Part shown: piece after piece, positions 1 through 11,359 of the stretch
How positions within the stretch are numbered: the stretch's first letter is position 1
Layout of the letters: every line of letters starts with the position of its first letter
NCBI RefSeq assembly: GCF_017873175.1
Contig: NZ_JAGGJW010000006.1
Span: 124,001 to 188,000, forward strand
Source of the DNA: Neorhizobium petrolearium
GTDB lineage: Bacteria > Pseudomonadota > Alphaproteobacteria > Rhizobiales > Rhizobiaceae
Direction: 5' to 3'
Length of the DNA stretch: 64,000 nt
The notes under the pieces: model-generated
Told to the model about the DNA's origin: nothing
Database searches by the model: none
The model's input: only the letters and a program-made list of their open reading frames with translations
Program-made: the position numbers and the translations under genes

Positions 1-1
1 T

Positions 2-94
2 ATCCGCAACTTCCGCGCGGAGATAGAGGCTCGCATCGACCAGTATACCTATAACGCCATGGATCATGGCGCAGTCATGGAAGCTGCGGAGTAA
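2..94 (+). CDS. nuoF: NADH-quinone oxidoreductase subunit F, C-terminal end (partial)
   Basis: Only the last 30 codons lie in the window; the gene runs off the left edge. Reading from base 2 gives an open frame that ends in MEAAE and a TAA stop at 92-94. The tail (RNFRAEIEARIDQ, then the AMDHG stretch) fits the C-terminus of rhizobial NuoF, the flavin and NADH-binding subunit of complex I. The identification also rests on position: nuoG follows shortly after, as expected in the nuo operon. The next gene starts 4 bases after the stop, so translation is probably coupled. Confidence 0.8.
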   Translation: MRNFRAEIEARIDQYTYNAMDHGAVMEAAE

Positions 95-98
95 GAAC

Positions 99-785
99 GT
101 GACGAAGACGGACAAGGATCAGGATCGGAAGGCGGCGGATCATCCGGCGCATGATCCTGCGCGCCTGTCTGATTTTTCCGAGGCGCTGAAGCTCAATCCG
201 CTGTTTGCACAATCGGCCGCAGCGATGGCGGCTGCGACTGCGATAGGTTTCGGCCTTGCCAGCCAGATGGCGAGCGCCTTCTTCGGTACGCTGCAGGGCG
301 CGATGGAAGCGGCCAATCGTCAGGCGACCCCACAGGAGCCTCCGCCGGCCGAAGCGTCGGCCCCGCAAAAAGCCTCCGCCGTCGCCGAGCCGGCCGCTCC
401 CGCCGTTGCCGAATCTGCGCCGGCCGCCACCAGGGCGAAGGCAAAGCCGGTCCGCAAGGTGTCGGCGCCCGCCGCCGCGAAGAAGCCCGCCGCGAAGCCG
501 GTTGCAGTGGAGCCCCCGGCAAAGCCCAAGGCTGCGGCCAAGGCTGCGGCGAAACGCAAGCCGGCAGCGAAGGCGGTCGCCGTTTCCGGTGCCGACGATC
601 TGAAGCGGATTTCCGGCATCGGGCCGAAGCTGGAAGGGGTTCTGAAGGGCATGGGTGTCACGAGCCTGGCGCAGATTGCTGCCTGGACGGATGCCGATAT
701 TGCCCGCTTCGACAAGGAATTGGGTTTCGAGGGACGCATCAGGCGGGACGATTGGGTCAGCCAGGCGAAAGCCCTGTTGAAATAA
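99..785 (+). CDS. Ala/Lys/Pro-rich protein with C-terminal helix-hairpin-helix (H3TH-like) domain, inside the nuo operon
   Basis: A 228-residue protein if it starts at GTG 99, which follows the nuoF stop by 4 bases with GCGGAG upstream; an ATG at 66 would overlap nuoF out of frame and is less likely. Residues about 33-74 form an alanine-rich hydrophobic helix that could be membrane-associated. A long low-complexity Ala/Pro/Lys linker follows, and residues about 165-228 form a helix-hairpin-helix unit (ISGIGPKLEGVLKGMGV, ending WVSQAKALLK). A similar unit is, from memory, fused to the C-terminus of NuoE and of ribosomal protein L21 in rhizobia. No enzyme function can be assigned. Its place between nuoF and nuoG suggests a role in complex I assembly or stability, which is inference. 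Confidence 0.75.
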   Translation: MTKTDKDQDRKAADHPAHDPARLSDFSEALKLNPLFAQSAAAMAAATAIGFGLASQMASAFFGTLQGAMEAANRQATPQEPPPAEASAPQKASAVAEPAAPAVAESAPAATRAKAKPVRKVSAPAAAKKPAAKPVAVEPPAKPKAAAKAAAKRKPAAKAVAVSGADDLKRISGIGPKLEGVLKGMGVTSLAQIAAWTDADIARFDKELGFEGRIRRDDWVSQAKALLK

Positions 786-842
786 GAGATATGTCCCGGA
801 CCTTCGGGTCTCAGGGATGGAACTGAGGACGTAAGTGATACG

Positions 843-2924
843 ATGGCAAAGCTGAAGGTAGACGGCAAAGAAATCGAGGTCCCGGATCATTTCACGCTGC
901 TCCAGGCGTGCGAGGAAGCCGGCGCCGAGGTTCCGCGCTTTTGTTTCCACGAGCGTCTTTCGGTTGCGGGCAACTGCCGCATGTGCCTGATCGAGGTGAA
1001 GGGCGGCCCGCCGAAGCCGGCAGCCTCCTGCGCCATGGGTGTGCGCGACATCCGCGGCGGCCCGAACGGCGAATTGCCGGAAGTTTTCACCAATACGCCG
1101 ATGGTCAAGAAGGCCCGCGAAGGCGTGATGGAATTCCTGCTGATCAACCATCCGCTCGATTGCCCGATCTGCGACCAGGGCGGTGAATGCGATCTGCAGG
1201 ACCAGGCCATGGCCTTCGGTATTGACAGCTCGCGCTATACGGAAAACAAGCGCGCCGTCGAGGACAAGTATATCGGCCCGCTCGTGAAGACGGTGATGAA
1301 CCGCTGCATCCATTGCACGCGCTGCGTCCGCTTCACGACCGAAGTCGGCGGCATTTCCGAACTCGGCCTCATCGGTCGCGGCGAGGATGCCGAGATCACC
1401 ACCTATCTCGAACACGCCATGACCTCGGAACTGCAGGGCAATGTCATCGACCTTTGCCCGGTCGGTGCGCTGACCTCGCGGCCCTTCGCCTTCACGGCCC
1501 GCCCGTGGGAGTTGAACAAGACGGAATCGATCGACGTGATGGACGCGGTCGGCTCGGCGATCCGTGTCGATACCCGCGGTCGTGAAGTCATGCGCATCAT
1601 GCCGCGTGTCAACGAGCAGGTGAACGAGGAGTGGATCTCCGACAAGACCCGCTTCATCTGGGATGGTTTGAAGACGCAGCGCCTCGACCGGCCTTATGTC
1701 CGCAAGGACGGCCGTCTGGCTGCGGCCTCCTGGAGCGAAGCCTTCGGCGCGATCAAGGCCGCGGTGTCGGCGACCTCCGCCGACAAGATCGGCGCGATCG
1801 CCGGCGACCTCGCATCTGTCGAGGAAATGTATGCGCTTAAGGAGCTGATCCGCTCGCTCGGATCGGAAAACCTCGACTGTCGGCAGGACGGGACGGCGCT
1901 TGATCCGTCGCTCGGCCGTGCAAGCTACCTCTTCAACCCCACGATCGAGGGTATCGAACAGGCCGGCGCGCTGCTCCTGATCGGTGCCAATCCGCGCCTC
2001 GAAGCGGCCGTGCTCAATGCCCGCATCCGCAAGCGCTTCCGCCGCGGCAACTTCCCGATCGGCGTGATCGGCGAGGTGAGCGAGCTGCGCTATGTCTACG
2101 ATTATCTCGGCGCCGGTCCGGAAACGCTGCGTGATCTGGAAACGGGTGCCAACAGCTTCGTCGACAAGCTGCGCAATGCCAAGAACCCGATGATCATCGT
2201 AGGGCAGGGGGCTTTGGCCCGCCCGGATGGCGCGGCGGTCCTCGCGGCTGCCGCACAGCTCGCCGGCTCTGTGGGCGCGCTGACGGAAGACTGGAACGGT
2301 TTTGCCGTGCTGCACACCGCGGCCGCTCGTGTCGGCGGTCTCGACCTCGGCTTCGTGCCGGGCGCCAAGGGCGCGAATGCGGCAAAGATGCTGGCCGGCA
2401 TGGATGTCCTCTTCCTGCTCGGCGCCGATGAGCTCGACTTCTCGAAGAAGGGCGCCAGCTTCACCGTTTATATCGGCAGCCATGGTGATGCAGGCGCCCA
2501 TAATGCCGACGTTATCCTTCCGGGGGCGGCCTATACGGAAAAGTCAGGCACCTGGGTCAACACTGAAGGCCGTGTGCAGATGGGCACTCGTGCCGGTTTC
2601 GCGCCGGGTGAGGCCCGCGAGGACTGGGCGATCCTGCGTGCGCTGTCCGACGTGCTCGGAAAGAAGCTGCCCTTCGATTCGCTTTCCGCACTGCGCGCGA
2701 AGCTCTATGAGGCCTATCCGCATTTCGCCGCTATCGACGAGATCGCGCCGGGTTCCGTGAACGAAATTGCCGCACTCGGCCAAAAAGAAGGTGAGATGTC
2801 GAAGTCGGGGTTTGCGTCTCCGATCAAAGACTTCTATTTGACGAACCCGATCGCCCGCGCTTCGGCGGTCATGGCCGAATGTTCGGCATTGGCTCGCAAC
2901 AATTTCCAGGCTGCGGCGGAGTAA
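843..2924 (+). CDS. nuoG: NADH-quinone oxidoreductase subunit G
   Basis: A 693-residue iron-sulfur subunit of the peripheral arm of complex I, carrying electrons from NuoE/F towards NuoI. The N-terminal ferredoxin domain has Cys34, Cys45, Cys48 and Cys63 for a [2Fe-2S] cluster (N1b). His103, Cys107, Cys110 and Cys116 fit the His-Cys3 cluster N5. Cys155, Cys158, Cys161 and Cys205 fit the [4Fe-4S] cluster N4. The rest is a molybdopterin-oxidoreductase-like domain without catalytic function in this family. Length and cluster spacing match alphaproteobacterial NuoG. It sits 57 bases after the helix-hairpin-helix gene and 7 bases before nuoH. Confidence 0.98.
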   Translation: MAKLKVDGKEIEVPDHFTLLQACEEAGAEVPRFCFHERLSVAGNCRMCLIEVKGGPPKPAASCAMGVRDIRGGPNGELPEVFTNTPMVKKAREGVMEFLLINHPLDCPICDQGGECDLQDQAMAFGIDSSRYTENKRAVEDKYIGPLVKTVMNRCIHCTRCVRFTTEVGGISELGLIGRGEDAEITTYLEHAMTSELQGNVIDLCPVGALTSRPFAFTARPWELNKTESIDVMDAVGSAIRVDTRGREVMRIMPRVNEQVNEEWISDKTRFIWDGLKTQRLDRPYVRKDGRLAAASWSEAFGAIKAAVSATSADKIGAIAGDLASVEEMYALKELIRSLGSENLDCRQDGTALDPSLGRASYLFNPTIEGIEQAGALLLIGANPRLEAAVLNARIRKRFRRGNFPIGVIGEVSELRYVYDYLGAGPETLRDLETGANSFVDKLRNAKNPMIIVGQGALARPDGAAVLAAAAQLAGSVGALTEDWNGFAVLHTAAARVGGLDLGFVPGAKGANAAKMLAGMDVLFLLGADELDFSKKGASFTVYIGSHGDAGAHNADVILPGAAYTEKSGTWVNTEGRVQMGTRAGFAPGEAREDWAILRALSDVLGKKLPFDSLSALRAKLYEAYPHFAAIDEIAPGSVNEIAALGQKEGEMSKSGFASPIKDFYLTNPIARASAVMAECSALARNNFQAAAE

Positions 2925-2931
2925 TTTGAAC

Positions 2932-3975
2932 ATGGATCCGTTCTTTTCGATCTACGTCTGGCCGGCGATCGTCATGATCGGGCAGTCGCTTCTGCTGCTG
3001 GTCTGCCTGCTCGTCTTCATCGCTTTTATCCTGCTTGCCGACCGCAAGATCTGGGCGGCCGTGCAGCTTCGCCGCGGGCCTAACGTCGTCGGTCCTTTCG
3101 GCCTCTTCCAGTCCTTTGCCGATCTTCTGAAATTCGTCTTCAAGGAGCCGATCATTCCGGCCGGCGCCAACAAGGGCGTCTTCCTGCTCGCTCCGCTTGT
3201 CGCCGTGACCTTGGCGCTCGCCACCTGGGCGGTCATCCCGCTTGCGGACGGCTGGGTCATAGCCAACATCAACGTCGGCATCCTTTACGTCTTCGCGATC
3301 TCCTCGCTCGAAGTCTACGGCATCATCATGGGTGGCTGGGCGTCGAACTCGAAATACCCGTTCCTCGGTGCGCTGCGTTCTGCCGCGCAGATGGTCTCCT
3401 ACGAAGTCTCGATCGGCTTCGTCATCGTTACCGTGCTGCTCTGCGTCGGCTCGCTGAACCTCTCGGATATCGTCTATGCGCAGAAGGACGGCCTCGGCAC
3501 GATGATCGGCCTGCCGGCCTCCTTCCTCGACTGGCACTGGCTGGCACTTTTCCCGATGTTCATCGTCTTCTTTATCTCGGCGCTTGCCGAGACGAACCGC
3601 CCGCCCTTCGACCTTCCGGAAGCAGAATCGGAACTCGTCGCCGGCTTCATGGTCGAATACGGCTCGACGCCTTACATGATGTTCATGCTCGGCGAATATG
3701 CGGCGATCGTGCTGATGTGCTCGCTGACGACCATCCTGTTTCTGGGTGGCTGGCTGCCGCCGGTCGATATCGCGATCTTCAACTGGGTGCCGGGCATCAT
3801 CTGGTTCGTGCTGAAGGCAACGCTCGTCTTCTTCATGTTCGCCATGGTGAAGGCCTTTGTGCCGCGCTACCGTTACGACCAGCTCATGCGCCTCGGCTGG
3901 AAGGTTTTCCTGCCGCTGTCGCTCGCCATGGTCGTCATCACCGCATTCGTGCTGAAGCTGACGGGATGGGCATGA
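2932..3975 (+). CDS. nuoH: NADH-quinone oxidoreductase subunit H
   Basis: A 347-residue integral membrane subunit (about 8 helices) that links the quinone site to the proton channels of complex I. It carries the family signature [20 protein letters not shown] near residues 36-55 and the acidic loop [18 protein letters not shown] chose ATG 2932, giving [10 protein letters not shown]; a TTG at 2926 would add only two residues. It follows nuoG by 7 bases. The stop is followed by about 40 bases before nuoI, long enough for that gene's own ribosome-binding site. Confidence 0.97.
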   Translation: MDPFFSIYVWPAIVMIGQSLLLLVCLLVFIAFILLADRKIWAAVQLRRGPNVVGPFGLFQSFADLLKFVFKEPIIPAGANKGVFLLAPLVAVTLALATWAVIPLADGWVIANINVGILYVFAISSLEVYGIIMGGWASNSKYPFLGALRSAAQMVSYEVSIGFVIVTVLLCVGSLNLSDIVYAQKDGLGTMIGLPASFLDWHWLALFPMFIVFFISALAETNRPPFDLPEAESELVAGFMVEYGSTPYMMFMLGEYAAIVLMCSLTTILFLGGWLPPVDIAIFNWVPGIIWFVLKATLVFFMFAMVKAFVPRYRYDQLMRLGWKVFLPLSLAMVVITAFVLKLTGWA

Positions 3976-4015
3976 AGATGACCATCCAAGCTTTTGGCAT
4001 CATTGGAGAATAAAG

Positions 4016-4507
4016 ATGGCAGGTCTCGGACAAGCCGTGAATTCCCTGTTCCTGAAGGAATTCGTCGGCGCCTTCTTCTTGTCGATGCGTTACTTCTTCA
4101 AGCAGAAGGCGACGATCAACTATCCGTTTGAGAAAGGGCCTGTCTCCCCGCGCTTCCGCGGCGAGCATGCGCTGCGTCGTTACCCGAACGGCGAAGAGCG
4201 CTGTATCGCCTGCAAGCTCTGCGAGGCGATCTGTCCTGCCCAGGCGATCACCATCGAGGCGGGGCCGCGCCGCAACGACGGCACCCGCCGCACGGTGCGT
4301 TACGACATTGACATGGTGAAGTGCATCTATTGCGGCTTCTGCCAGGAGGCCTGCCCGGTCGACGCGATCGTCGAGGGGCCGAACTTCGAGTTCTCGACCG
4401 AAACGCGGGAAGAACTCTATTTCGACAAGGCGCGGCTTCTGGAAAATGGCGACCGCTGGGAGCGGGAGATCGCCCGCAATATCGCAATGGATGCGCCCTA
4501 CCGCTAA
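4016..4507 (+). CDS. nuoI: NADH-quinone oxidoreductase subunit I
   Basis: A 163-residue subunit with two ferredoxin-type CxxCxxCxxxCP motifs: Cys63/66/69/73 and Cys103/106/109/113. These bind clusters N6a and N6b, which carry electrons to N2 in NuoB. The N-terminal amphipathic stretch (about residues 10-30) anchors it to the membrane arm. Length and motifs are those of alphaproteobacterial NuoI, the homologue of mitochondrial TYKY. GGAGAATAAAG precedes the ATG as ribosome-binding site. Confidence 0.98.
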   Translation: MAGLGQAVNSLFLKEFVGAFFLSMRYFFKQKATINYPFEKGPVSPRFRGEHALRRYPNGEERCIACKLCEAICPAQAITIEAGPRRNDGTRRTVRYDIDMVKCIYCGFCQEACPVDAIVEGPNFEFSTETREELYFDKARLLENGDRWEREIARNIAMDAPYR

Positions 4508-4654
4508 GGCGGGCGCATTCGACCGGGACCGCCCCAACCAACGGGCAATGTGCCGGTGACATCTGGATGAAATGCCCGGCGCGTGTCATGCCGCCGGGTT
4601 TCGACGGGAAGGGGCCTCCGCCCTGCTTCCGGTGAGGGACGAAAAGGCACCACG

Positions 4655-5269
4655 ATGGGTCTGCAGGCTATCTTCTTTTATCTCTTCGCGTTCGTCGCGG
4701 TGGCGTCGGCGTTCATGGTCATCTCTGCCAGGAACCCGGTTCACTCGGTGCTCTTCCTCATCCTGGTCTTCTTCAATGCGGCCGGCCTCTTTCTGCTGAC
4801 TGGTGCCGAATTCCTGGCGATGATCCTGCTGGTTGTCTATATCGGCGCGGTTGCGGTTCTCTTCCTCTTCGTTGTCATGATGCTCGACATCGATTTCGCG
4901 GAACTGCGCTCCGGCGTGCTGCAATATGCACCGATCGGCATCCTGATCGGGCTCATCGTGGCGGCAGAGCTGATCGTGGTCATTGGCGGCAGCGTGCTGA
5001 CCCCGGATGCGGCGAAGGCGATCACCATGCCGATCCCGAACCCGGCGGAACGCACCAATACGGCGGCCCTCGGCGACGTGCTCTATACGAACTATGTCTA
5101 CTTCTTCCAGATCGCCGGGCTGGTGCTTCTGGTTGCGATGATCGGCGCGATCGTGCTGACCCTGCGTCACCGCACCCACATCAAGCGGCAGAATATTTCG
5201 AAGCAGGTGGGCCGCACGCCCGCGACTGGCGTCGAGGTGGTCAAGGTCAAGTCGGGTCAGGGCGTCTGA
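4655..5269 (+). CDS. nuoJ: NADH-quinone oxidoreductase subunit J
   Basis: A 204-residue membrane subunit with about five helices (first helix [19 protein letters not shown]), followed by a short cytoplasmic tail. It forms part of the proton path next to NuoK. I start it at ATG 4655 (MGLQAIFF); the frame is open back to 4583, but the extra 24 residues are charged and unlike the family. The 147-base gap after nuoI is the longest in the operon apart from none other of that size, and may hold a processing site or internal regulation; I see no clear promoter in it. Confidence 0.96.
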   Translation: MGLQAIFFYLFAFVAVASAFMVISARNPVHSVLFLILVFFNAAGLFLLTGAEFLAMILLVVYIGAVAVLFLFVVMMLDIDFAELRSGVLQYAPIGILIGLIVAAELIVVIGGSVLTPDAAKAITMPIPNPAERTNTAALGDVLYTNYVYFFQIAGLVLLVAMIGAIVLTLRHRTHIKRQNISKQVGRTPATGVEVVKVKSGQGV

Positions 5270-5289
5270 GGCGGAAAAGGAATAGAAAA

Positions 5290-5598
5290 ATGGAAATCGG
5301 ACTTTCCCATTATCTCACGGTCAGCGCCATCCTTTTCATGCTTGGTGTCTTCGGCATCTTCCTGAACCGCAAGAACGTCATCATCATCCTGATGTCGGTC
5401 GAACTCATCCTGCTTTCGGTCAACCTCAATATGGTGGCCTTTTCCTCCTTCCTGAACGACATCGTCGGCCAGGTCTTCGCATTGTTCATCCTGACCGTCG
5501 CGGCCGCGGAGGCTGCGATCGGTCTTGCAATTCTCGTCGTCTTCTATCGCAACCGCGGTTCGATCGCCGTTGAAGACGTCAATATGATGAAGGGCTGA
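5290..5598 (+). CDS. nuoK: NADH-quinone oxidoreductase subunit K
   Basis: A 102-residue subunit with three membrane helices, homologous to mitochondrial ND4L. The two conserved membrane glutamates needed for proton translocation are present, Glu38 in MSVELILLS and Glu74 in [10 protein letters not shown]. It sits 20 bases after nuoJ and 7 bases before nuoL, in the normal operon order. AAAAGGAATAG upstream of the ATG is the likely ribosome-binding site. Confidence 0.98.
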   Translation: MEIGLSHYLTVSAILFMLGVFGIFLNRKNVIIILMSVELILLSVNLNMVAFSSFLNDIVGQVFALFILTVAAAEAAIGLAILVVFYRNRGSIAVEDVNMMKG

Positions 5599-5605
5599 TC
5601 GGGTT

Positions 5606-7606
5606 ATGATCTACAAGGCAATCGTCTTCCTTCCCCTGATCGGCTTCCTGATCGCCGGCCTGTTCGGCCGCCAGATCGGTGCCAAGGCCTCCGAATACGT
5701 CACCTCCGGCCTGATGCTCATCGCGGCCGTCCTGTCCTGGATCGTCTTCTTCAATGTGGCGCTCGCGCATGGCGAGGCGGGTGAGGTGATCAAGGTTCCG
5801 GTGATGCGCTGGATCCAGTCCGGCGGCATCGATGTCGAATGGGCCTTCCGTGTCGATACGCTGACGGCGGTCATGTTCGTGGTCGTCAACACGGTCTCGT
5901 CGCTCGTGCATGTCTATTCGATCGGCTACATGCACCACGATCCGCACCGCCCCCGCTTCTTTGCCTATCTCTCGCTCTTCACCTTCGCGATGCTGATGCT
6001 GATCACGTCGGATAACCTCGCGCAGATGTTCTTCGGCTGGGAAGGCGTAGGCCTCGCGTCCTACCTGCTCATTGGTTTCTGGTACAAGAAGCCGTCGGCT
6101 TCGGCTGCCGCGATGAAGGCATTCATCGTCAACCGGGTCGGCGATTTCGGCTTCGTGCTTGGCATTGCCGGCGTCTTCGTGCTCTTCGGCTCGATCAGCT
6201 TCGAAACGATCTTCGCTGCGGCTGCCACCTACCTGCCGCCGGAAGGCTCGCCGGAGGCGACTGAGGTCATCGTCAATTTCTTCGGCATGCCGCTCGACAA
6301 GGCTGGTGCGATCACCGTCATCTGCCTGCTGCTCTTCATGGGCGCCATGGGCAAGTCGGCGCAGTTCCTGCTGCACACCTGGCTGCCGGACGCCATGGAA
6401 GGCCCGACCCCGGTCTCGGCCCTCATCCATGCTGCCACGATGGTCACCGCCGGCGTCTTCCTGGTCGCCCGCATGTCGCCGCTCTTCGAACTGTCTCCCG
6501 ATGCGCTCACTGTCGTGACGCTCATCGGCGCGATCACCGCCTTCTTTGCGGCGACTGTCGGCCTCGTCCAGAACGACATCAAGCGCGTCATTGCCTATTC
6601 CACCTGCTCGCAACTCGGCTACATGTTCGTGGCGCTCGGGGTAGGGGCCTATGGCGCGGCGATCTTCCACCTTTTCACGCACGCCTTCTTCAAGGCGCTG
6701 CTCTTCCTCGGCGCCGGTTCGGTCATCCATGCCGTCGACGGCGAGCAGGACATGCGCTACATGGGCGGCCTCAGAACGCATATCCCGATCACCTTCTGGA
6801 TGATGACGATCGGCACACTGGCGCTGACGGGCGTCGGCATCCCCGGCACCATGCTCGGCTTTGCCGGTTTCTTCTCCAAGGACGTGATCATCGAATCCGC
6901 CTATGCTTCCCATTCGGTGGTTTCCGGCTTCGCCTTTGCCCTTCTGGTGATCGCGGCACTCTTCACGAGCTTCTATTCGTGGCGTCTGGCCTTCCTGACC
7001 TTCTTCGGCAAGCCGCGCGCATCCGCCGACGTCATGCACCATGTGCATGAATCACCGAGCGTGATGCTGGTGCCGCTCTACGCGCTCGCCATCGGCGCGG
7101 TTCTCGCCGGCGTGCTTTTCGAAGGCTACTTTTTCGGCCACGAATATGCCGAATTCTGGAAGGGCGCGATCTTCACGCTGCCGGAAAACGAGATACTGGA
7201 GGAGTTCCATCACGTGCCGACGCTGGTGAAGTGGAGCCCGTTCATCGCCATGGCAATCGGCTTCGTCACCGCCTGGTACTTCTACATCAAGTCGCCGTCG
7301 CTGCCGCGCCGTCTCGCCGAATCGCAGAAGGTCCTCTACGAGTTCCTGCTCAACAAGTGGTATTTCGACGAGATCTACGATTTCCTCTTCGTCCGTTCCG
7401 CGAAGGCGATTGGCCGGTTCCTGTGGCAGAAAGGTGATATCGGCGTCATCGATGCCTATGGCCCGAACGGGATTGCCGCCCGCGTGGTCGACGTCACCAA
7501 CCGGGTGGTCAAGCTGCAATCCGGTTACCTCTATCATTATGCGTTCGCGATGCTGATCGGCATTGCCGCCCTCGTCACCTGGATGATGCTCGGGAGCTCA
7601 ATCTAA
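5606..7606 (+). CDS. nuoL: NADH-quinone oxidoreductase subunit L
   Basis: A 666-residue antiporter-like proton-pumping subunit at the distal end of the membrane arm. Key features are the discontinuous-helix region [14 protein letters not shown] with Glu146, the [20 protein letters not shown] motif, and a long C-terminal segment that should form the lateral helix bracing NuoM and NuoN. The length is normal for the family. The TAA stop shares its last A with the ATG of nuoM (TAATG), so the two are translationally coupled. Confidence 0.98.
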   Translation: MIYKAIVFLPLIGFLIAGLFGRQIGAKASEYVTSGLMLIAAVLSWIVFFNVALAHGEAGEVIKVPVMRWIQSGGIDVEWAFRVDTLTAVMFVVVNTVSSLVHVYSIGYMHHDPHRPRFFAYLSLFTFAMLMLITSDNLAQMFFGWEGVGLASYLLIGFWYKKPSASAAAMKAFIVNRVGDFGFVLGIAGVFVLFGSISFETIFAAAATYLPPEGSPEATEVIVNFFGMPLDKAGAITVICLLLFMGAMGKSAQFLLHTWLPDAMEGPTPVSALIHAATMVTAGVFLVARMSPLFELSPDALTVVTLIGAITAFFAATVGLVQNDIKRVIAYSTCSQLGYMFVALGVGAYGAAIFHLFTHAFFKALLFLGAGSVIHAVDGEQDMRYMGGLRTHIPITFWMMTIGTLALTGVGIPGTMLGFAGFFSKDVIIESAYASHSVVSGFAFALLVIAALFTSFYSWRLAFLTFFGKPRASADVMHHVHESPSVMLVPLYALAIGAVLAGVLFEGYFFGHEYAEFWKGAIFTLPENEILEEFHHVPTLVKWSPFIAMAIGFVTAWYFYIKSPSLPRRLAESQKVLYEFLLNKWYFDEIYDFLFVRSAKAIGRFLWQKGDIGVIDAYGPNGIAARVVDVTNRVVKLQSGYLYHYAFAMLIGIAALVTWMMLGSSI

Positions 7607-9117
7607 TGACCGACTGGCCAATTCTCTCGACGGTCACCTTCCTGCCGCTGGTCGGCGTCCTTCTCCTGCTGCTGACGCGGGAAGACGGTCCCTATGGCCG
7701 CCGCAACATCCTGAACGTCTCGCTGTTCACGACGATCTTCACGTTCGTCGTCTCGCTCTTCATCTGGTTCGGCTTCGACAACTCGAATCCCGGTTTCCAG
7801 ATGGTGGAAAAGCATGCCTGGCTCGGCACCGGCATTTCCTATCATCTCGGCGTCGACGGCATTTCCATGCTCTTCGTCATCCTGACGACCTTCCTGATGC
7901 CGTTCTGCGTGCTTGCGAGCTGGGAGTCGGTCCAAAAGCGCCTCAAGGAATACATGATCGCCTTCCTGCTTCTGGAAGTGGTCATGGTCGGCGTCTTTGT
8001 CGCGCTCGATGTCGTGCTTTTCTATGTCTTCTTCGAAGCGACGCTCATCCCGATGTTCGTCATCATCGGTGTGTGGGGCGGCAAGGATCGCGTCTACGCA
8101 TCCTACAAGTTCTTCCTTTATACGCTGCTGGGTTCGGTGCTGATGATGCTCGCCATCATTGCCATGTACTGGCAGGCCGGTACGACCGACATCACCGAGC
8201 TCCTGAAATACGGTTTTCCGGCCGGCATGCAGACCTGGCTCTGGCTCGCCTGTTTCGCAGCCTTCTCGGTTAAGATGCCGATGTGGCCGGTGCATACCTG
8301 GCTTCCGGACGCACACGTCCAGGCGCCGACCGCAGGCTCGGTCATCCTGGCCGGCGTCATGCTGAAGCTCGGCGGTTACGGCTTCGTGCGCTTCTCGCTC
8401 GCCATGTTCCCGCTGGCGTCCGAATACTTCGCGCCCTTCGTCTTCACACTGTCGGTGCTGGCGATCATCTATACCTCGCTGGTGGCGATGATGCAGGTCG
8501 ATATCAAGAAGCTGATCGCCTATTCGTCTGTCGCCCACATGGGCTATGTCACCATGGGCATCTTCGCGGCAAATGTTCAGGGCCTGCAGGGCGCGCTCTT
8601 CCAGATGCTGTCGCACGGCATCGTCTCCGGCGCGCTCTTCCTGTGCGTCGGCGTTGTCTATGACCGGCTCCATACCCGCGAGATTGCGGCCTATGGCGGC
8701 CTCGTCAACAACATGCCGAAATATGCCGTGGCATTCATGATCTTTACGATGGCGAATGTCGGCTTGCCGGGCACGTCGGGCTTCATCGGCGAATTCCTGA
8801 CGATCATCGGCGTCTTCCGGGTCAATACCTGGGTCGCGCTGTTTGCGGCGACCGGCGTCATCCTGTCGGCTTCCTATGCACTGTGGCTTTATCGCCGAGT
8901 GATCTTCGGTGCGCTTGAGAAGGAAAGCCTGAAGGCGCTCCTCGACCTTTCCGCCCGCGAAAAGCTCATCCTCTATCCGCTGATCGCGGTTACCATCTTC
9001 TACGGCTTCTATCCCGCGCCGATCTTCGATGCGACGAGAGCCTCCGTGGACCTGATGGTGAACAATTATTCCGCAGCCCTGCAGGCGGCGAAAGACCTTG
9101 CACTGAACGTGCACTGA
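7606..9117 (+). CDS. nuoM: NADH-quinone oxidoreductase subunit M
   Basis: A 503-residue antiporter-like subunit with about 14 helices. The essential membrane glutamate is Glu144 ([12 protein letters not shown]), at the same number as in the E. coli protein. The [16 protein letters not shown] motif marks the central proton channel. It overlaps nuoL by one base and is followed by nuoN 18 bases downstream. Confidence 0.98.
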   Translation: MTDWPILSTVTFLPLVGVLLLLLTREDGPYGRRNILNVSLFTTIFTFVVSLFIWFGFDNSNPGFQMVEKHAWLGTGISYHLGVDGISMLFVILTTFLMPFCVLASWESVQKRLKEYMIAFLLLEVVMVGVFVALDVVLFYVFFEATLIPMFVIIGVWGGKDRVYASYKFFLYTLLGSVLMMLAIIAMYWQAGTTDITELLKYGFPAGMQTWLWLACFAAFSVKMPMWPVHTWLPDAHVQAPTAGSVILAGVMLKLGGYGFVRFSLAMFPLASEYFAPFVFTLSVLAIIYTSLVAMMQVDIKKLIAYSSVAHMGYVTMGIFAANVQGLQGALFQMLSHGIVSGALFLCVGVVYDRLHTREIAAYGGLVNNMPKYAVAFMIFTMANVGLPGTSGFIGEFLTIIGVFRVNTWVALFAATGVILSASYALWLYRRVIFGALEKESLKALLDLSAREKLILYPLIAVTIFYGFYPAPIFDATRASVDLMVNNYSAALQAAKDLALNVH

Positions 9118-9135
9118 GACGGGACACGACTGGAC

Positions 9136-10578
9136 ATGACCGCTGAAACACTCTCCCTAAGCCTGCAGCTCTCCATGCCGGAGATTATTCTGGCCGTGGG
9201 CGCGCTCGCTCTCCTGATGATCGGCGTTTTCTCCGGCGAGAAGTCCGCGCCGACGGTCACCGGACTTGCGGTGGCGCTGCTTGCCGTCGCCGGCCTATGG
9301 CTCATCTTCATGCCGGCCGACGGCGAAGCCTATGGCGGCGCGTTCAAGCTTGATCCGTTCGCGCGCTTCATGAAGGTTCTTGCCCTGATCGGTTCGCTCG
9401 TCGCGATGATCATGTCGGTGGGACACGCCCGCTCCGAACAACTCGACCGTTTCGAGTTTCCGGTTCTGCTCGTGCTCTCCACTCTCGGCATGCTTTTGCT
9501 GATCTCGGCGAACGACCTCATCGCGTTCTACCTTGCGCTGGAACTGATGTCGCTGGCGCTCTATGTCGTCGCCGCCATCAATCGCGATAGCCTGCGCTCG
9601 ACGGAAGCCGGCCTGAAATACTTCGTTCTCGGTGCGCTTTCCTCCGGCATGATGCTCTATGGCATGTCGCTGGTCTACGGCTTTACCGGCAATACCGGCT
9701 TCGACCAGATCGCTCGTGTTCTCTCTTCCGAGACGCGGCACCTGGGCCTTGTCTTCGGCATGGTCTTCGTGCTCGCCGGTGCCTGCTTCAAGATCTCGGC
9801 CGTGCCGTTCCACATGTGGACGCCGGACGTTTATGAAGGTGCGCCGACTCCGGTCACGGCTTTCTTCGCTGCCGGTCCCAAGGTTGCGGCCATGGCAATC
9901 CTCGTCCGTATCGTCTCCGACGCCTTTCTGCCGATCGTCGCCGATTGGCGTCAGATCATCGTCTTCGTGTCGATCGCCTCTATGCTGCTCGGCTCGTTCG
10001 CGGCGATCGGCCAGCGCAACATCAAGCGACTGATGGCCTATTCATCGATCGGCCACATGGGCTATGCCCTGGTCGGCGTTGCTGCGGGCACCGAATCCGG
10101 CGTTTCAGGCGTGACGCTCTACATGGCGATCTACATGGTCATGACGCTCGGCTGCTTCGCCTGCATCATGGCAATGCGCCGCAAGGAAGGCGACAGCGTC
10201 GAGAACGTCGACGATCTCGCCGGCCTGGCATCGACCAAGCCCTTCATGGCGGTGGTGTTGACGGCGCTGATGTTCTCGATGGCGGGCATTCCGCCGCTCG
10301 CCGGCTTCTTCGCCAAGTATTTTGTCTTCGTGGCGGCGATCGAAGCCAAGCTCTATGCGCTGGCGGTTATCGGCGTTTTGACCTCGGTGGTGGGCGCTTA
10401 TTATTACCTGCGCATCGTCAAGCTGATGTGGTTCGATGAAGCCAAGGGGGAATTTGCCCGCATCTCCGGTGAGCTGCGCCTGGTCTTCGGCCTCTCCGGC
10501 CTCTTCGTCACGGCCTATGTGCTGTTCGGTGGGCCGATCGGCACTGCGGCGAACGCTGCCGCCAAGTCCTTCTTCTGA
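9136..10578 (+). CDS. nuoN: NADH-quinone oxidoreductase subunit N
   Basis: A 480-residue antiporter-like subunit, the last structural gene of the operon. It has the membrane glutamate in [14 protein letters not shown] and the motif [20 protein letters not shown]. The length is typical. Downstream, birA begins only 2 bases after the stop, so the nuo transcript very probably continues into birA and rnj. Confidence 0.98.
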   Translation: MTAETLSLSLQLSMPEIILAVGALALLMIGVFSGEKSAPTVTGLAVALLAVAGLWLIFMPADGEAYGGAFKLDPFARFMKVLALIGSLVAMIMSVGHARSEQLDRFEFPVLLVLSTLGMLLLISANDLIAFYLALELMSLALYVVAAINRDSLRSTEAGLKYFVLGALSSGMMLYGMSLVYGFTGNTGFDQIARVLSSETRHLGLVFGMVFVLAGACFKISAVPFHMWTPDVYEGAPTPVTAFFAAGPKVAAMAILVRIVSDAFLPIVADWRQIIVFVSIASMLLGSFAAIGQRNIKRLMAYSSIGHMGYALVGVAAGTESGVSGVTLYMAIYMVMTLGCFACIMAMRRKEGDSVENVDDLAGLASTKPFMAVVLTALMFSMAGIPPLAGFFAKYFVFVAAIEAKLYALAVIGVLTSVVGAYYYLRIVKLMWFDEAKGEFARISGELRLVFGLSGLFVTAYVLFGGPIGTAANAAAKSFF

Positions 10579-10580
10579 GG

Positions 10581-11351
10581 ATGGCTCGCAGGACTGGACG
10601 CTTCTCGCTCGACGCGTTTCGCCATGAGGCACTGAGCGAGGTAGGGTCCACCAATAGCGAATGTCTCGCCCGCGCCCGCGCGGGCGATTCCGGTTTGTTA
10701 TGGATCACGGCAAGACGCCAGACGGCCGGCCGGGGCCGCCGCGGACGGGCATGGACTTCGGAGCCCGGCAATCTCTACGCTTCGCTGCTGCTGGTCGATC
10801 CAGCACCCTCCGAGCGGCTCGCATCTCTGCCGCTTGCGGTTGCCGTTGCCGTGCATGCGGCGGTGAAGGCCGTATTGCCGCCCGGCAGCGAAGCCCTCGA
10901 GGTCAAATGGCCGAACGACATCCTGATCGGCCGCAGAAAGACTTGCGGTATTCTCCTGGAAGGTGAAATCCTGCCGGATGGCAGCCGCGCGGTGGTCATA
11001 GGCATAGGCATCAACATCCGCCACATGCCCGATAGCGCGCCCTATGGCGTCACACGCCTTGTCGATCATGGCGCCGGCATTTCACCGGAGGAGATTTTTG
11101 CGCATCTTTACAGAGAGATCGCGGGTATTCTTGAGGTTTGGGATGAGGGGATCGGCATAACGATCATCTGCGAGCGCTGGCGGCAGATCGCTTGCGGCAT
11201 TGGCGAAAAAATCACCGTCAACCTCTCCGACCGCTCGCTTGTTGGAACATTCGCAGGTATCGATGACAAGGGATTTTTGATGCTTGATACAGGCGCGGGC
11301 GGAGTTCTTCCGATCGCCGCCGGTGATGTATTTTTCGAAAGAACGGAATAA
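10581..11351 (+). CDS. birA: Biotin--[acetyl-CoA-carboxylase] ligase, class I
   Basis: A 256-residue biotin protein ligase. It activates biotin with ATP and attaches it to the acceptor lysine of biotin carriers such as AccB, which is encoded near 56.4 kb. The biotin/AMP loop GRGRRGR lies at residues 50-56 and KWPNDILIG at about 109-117, followed by GILLEGE. There is no N-terminal helix-turn-helix, so this is the short class I form and not a repressor of biotin genes. It sits 2 bases after nuoN and 8 bases before rnj, an arrangement I know from rhizobia. Confidence 0.93.
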   Translation: MARRTGRFSLDAFRHEALSEVGSTNSECLARARAGDSGLLWITARRQTAGRGRRGRAWTSEPGNLYASLLLVDPAPSERLASLPLAVAVAVHAAVKAVLPPGSEALEVKWPNDILIGRRKTCGILLEGEILPDGSRAVVIGIGINIRHMPDSAPYGVTRLVDHGAGISPEEIFAHLYREIAGILEVWDEGIGITIICERWRQIACGIGEKITVNLSDRSLVGTFAGIDDKGFLMLDTGAGGVLPIAAGDVFFERTE

Positions 11352-11359
11352 GAGAAGAA

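Noticed and set aside
75..2501. An 808-codon open frame on the minus strand
   Set aside because: It lies antisense to the helix-hairpin-helix gene and nuoG, is full of Arg, His and Asp with no domain, and arises from strong GC3 codon bias in the true genes.
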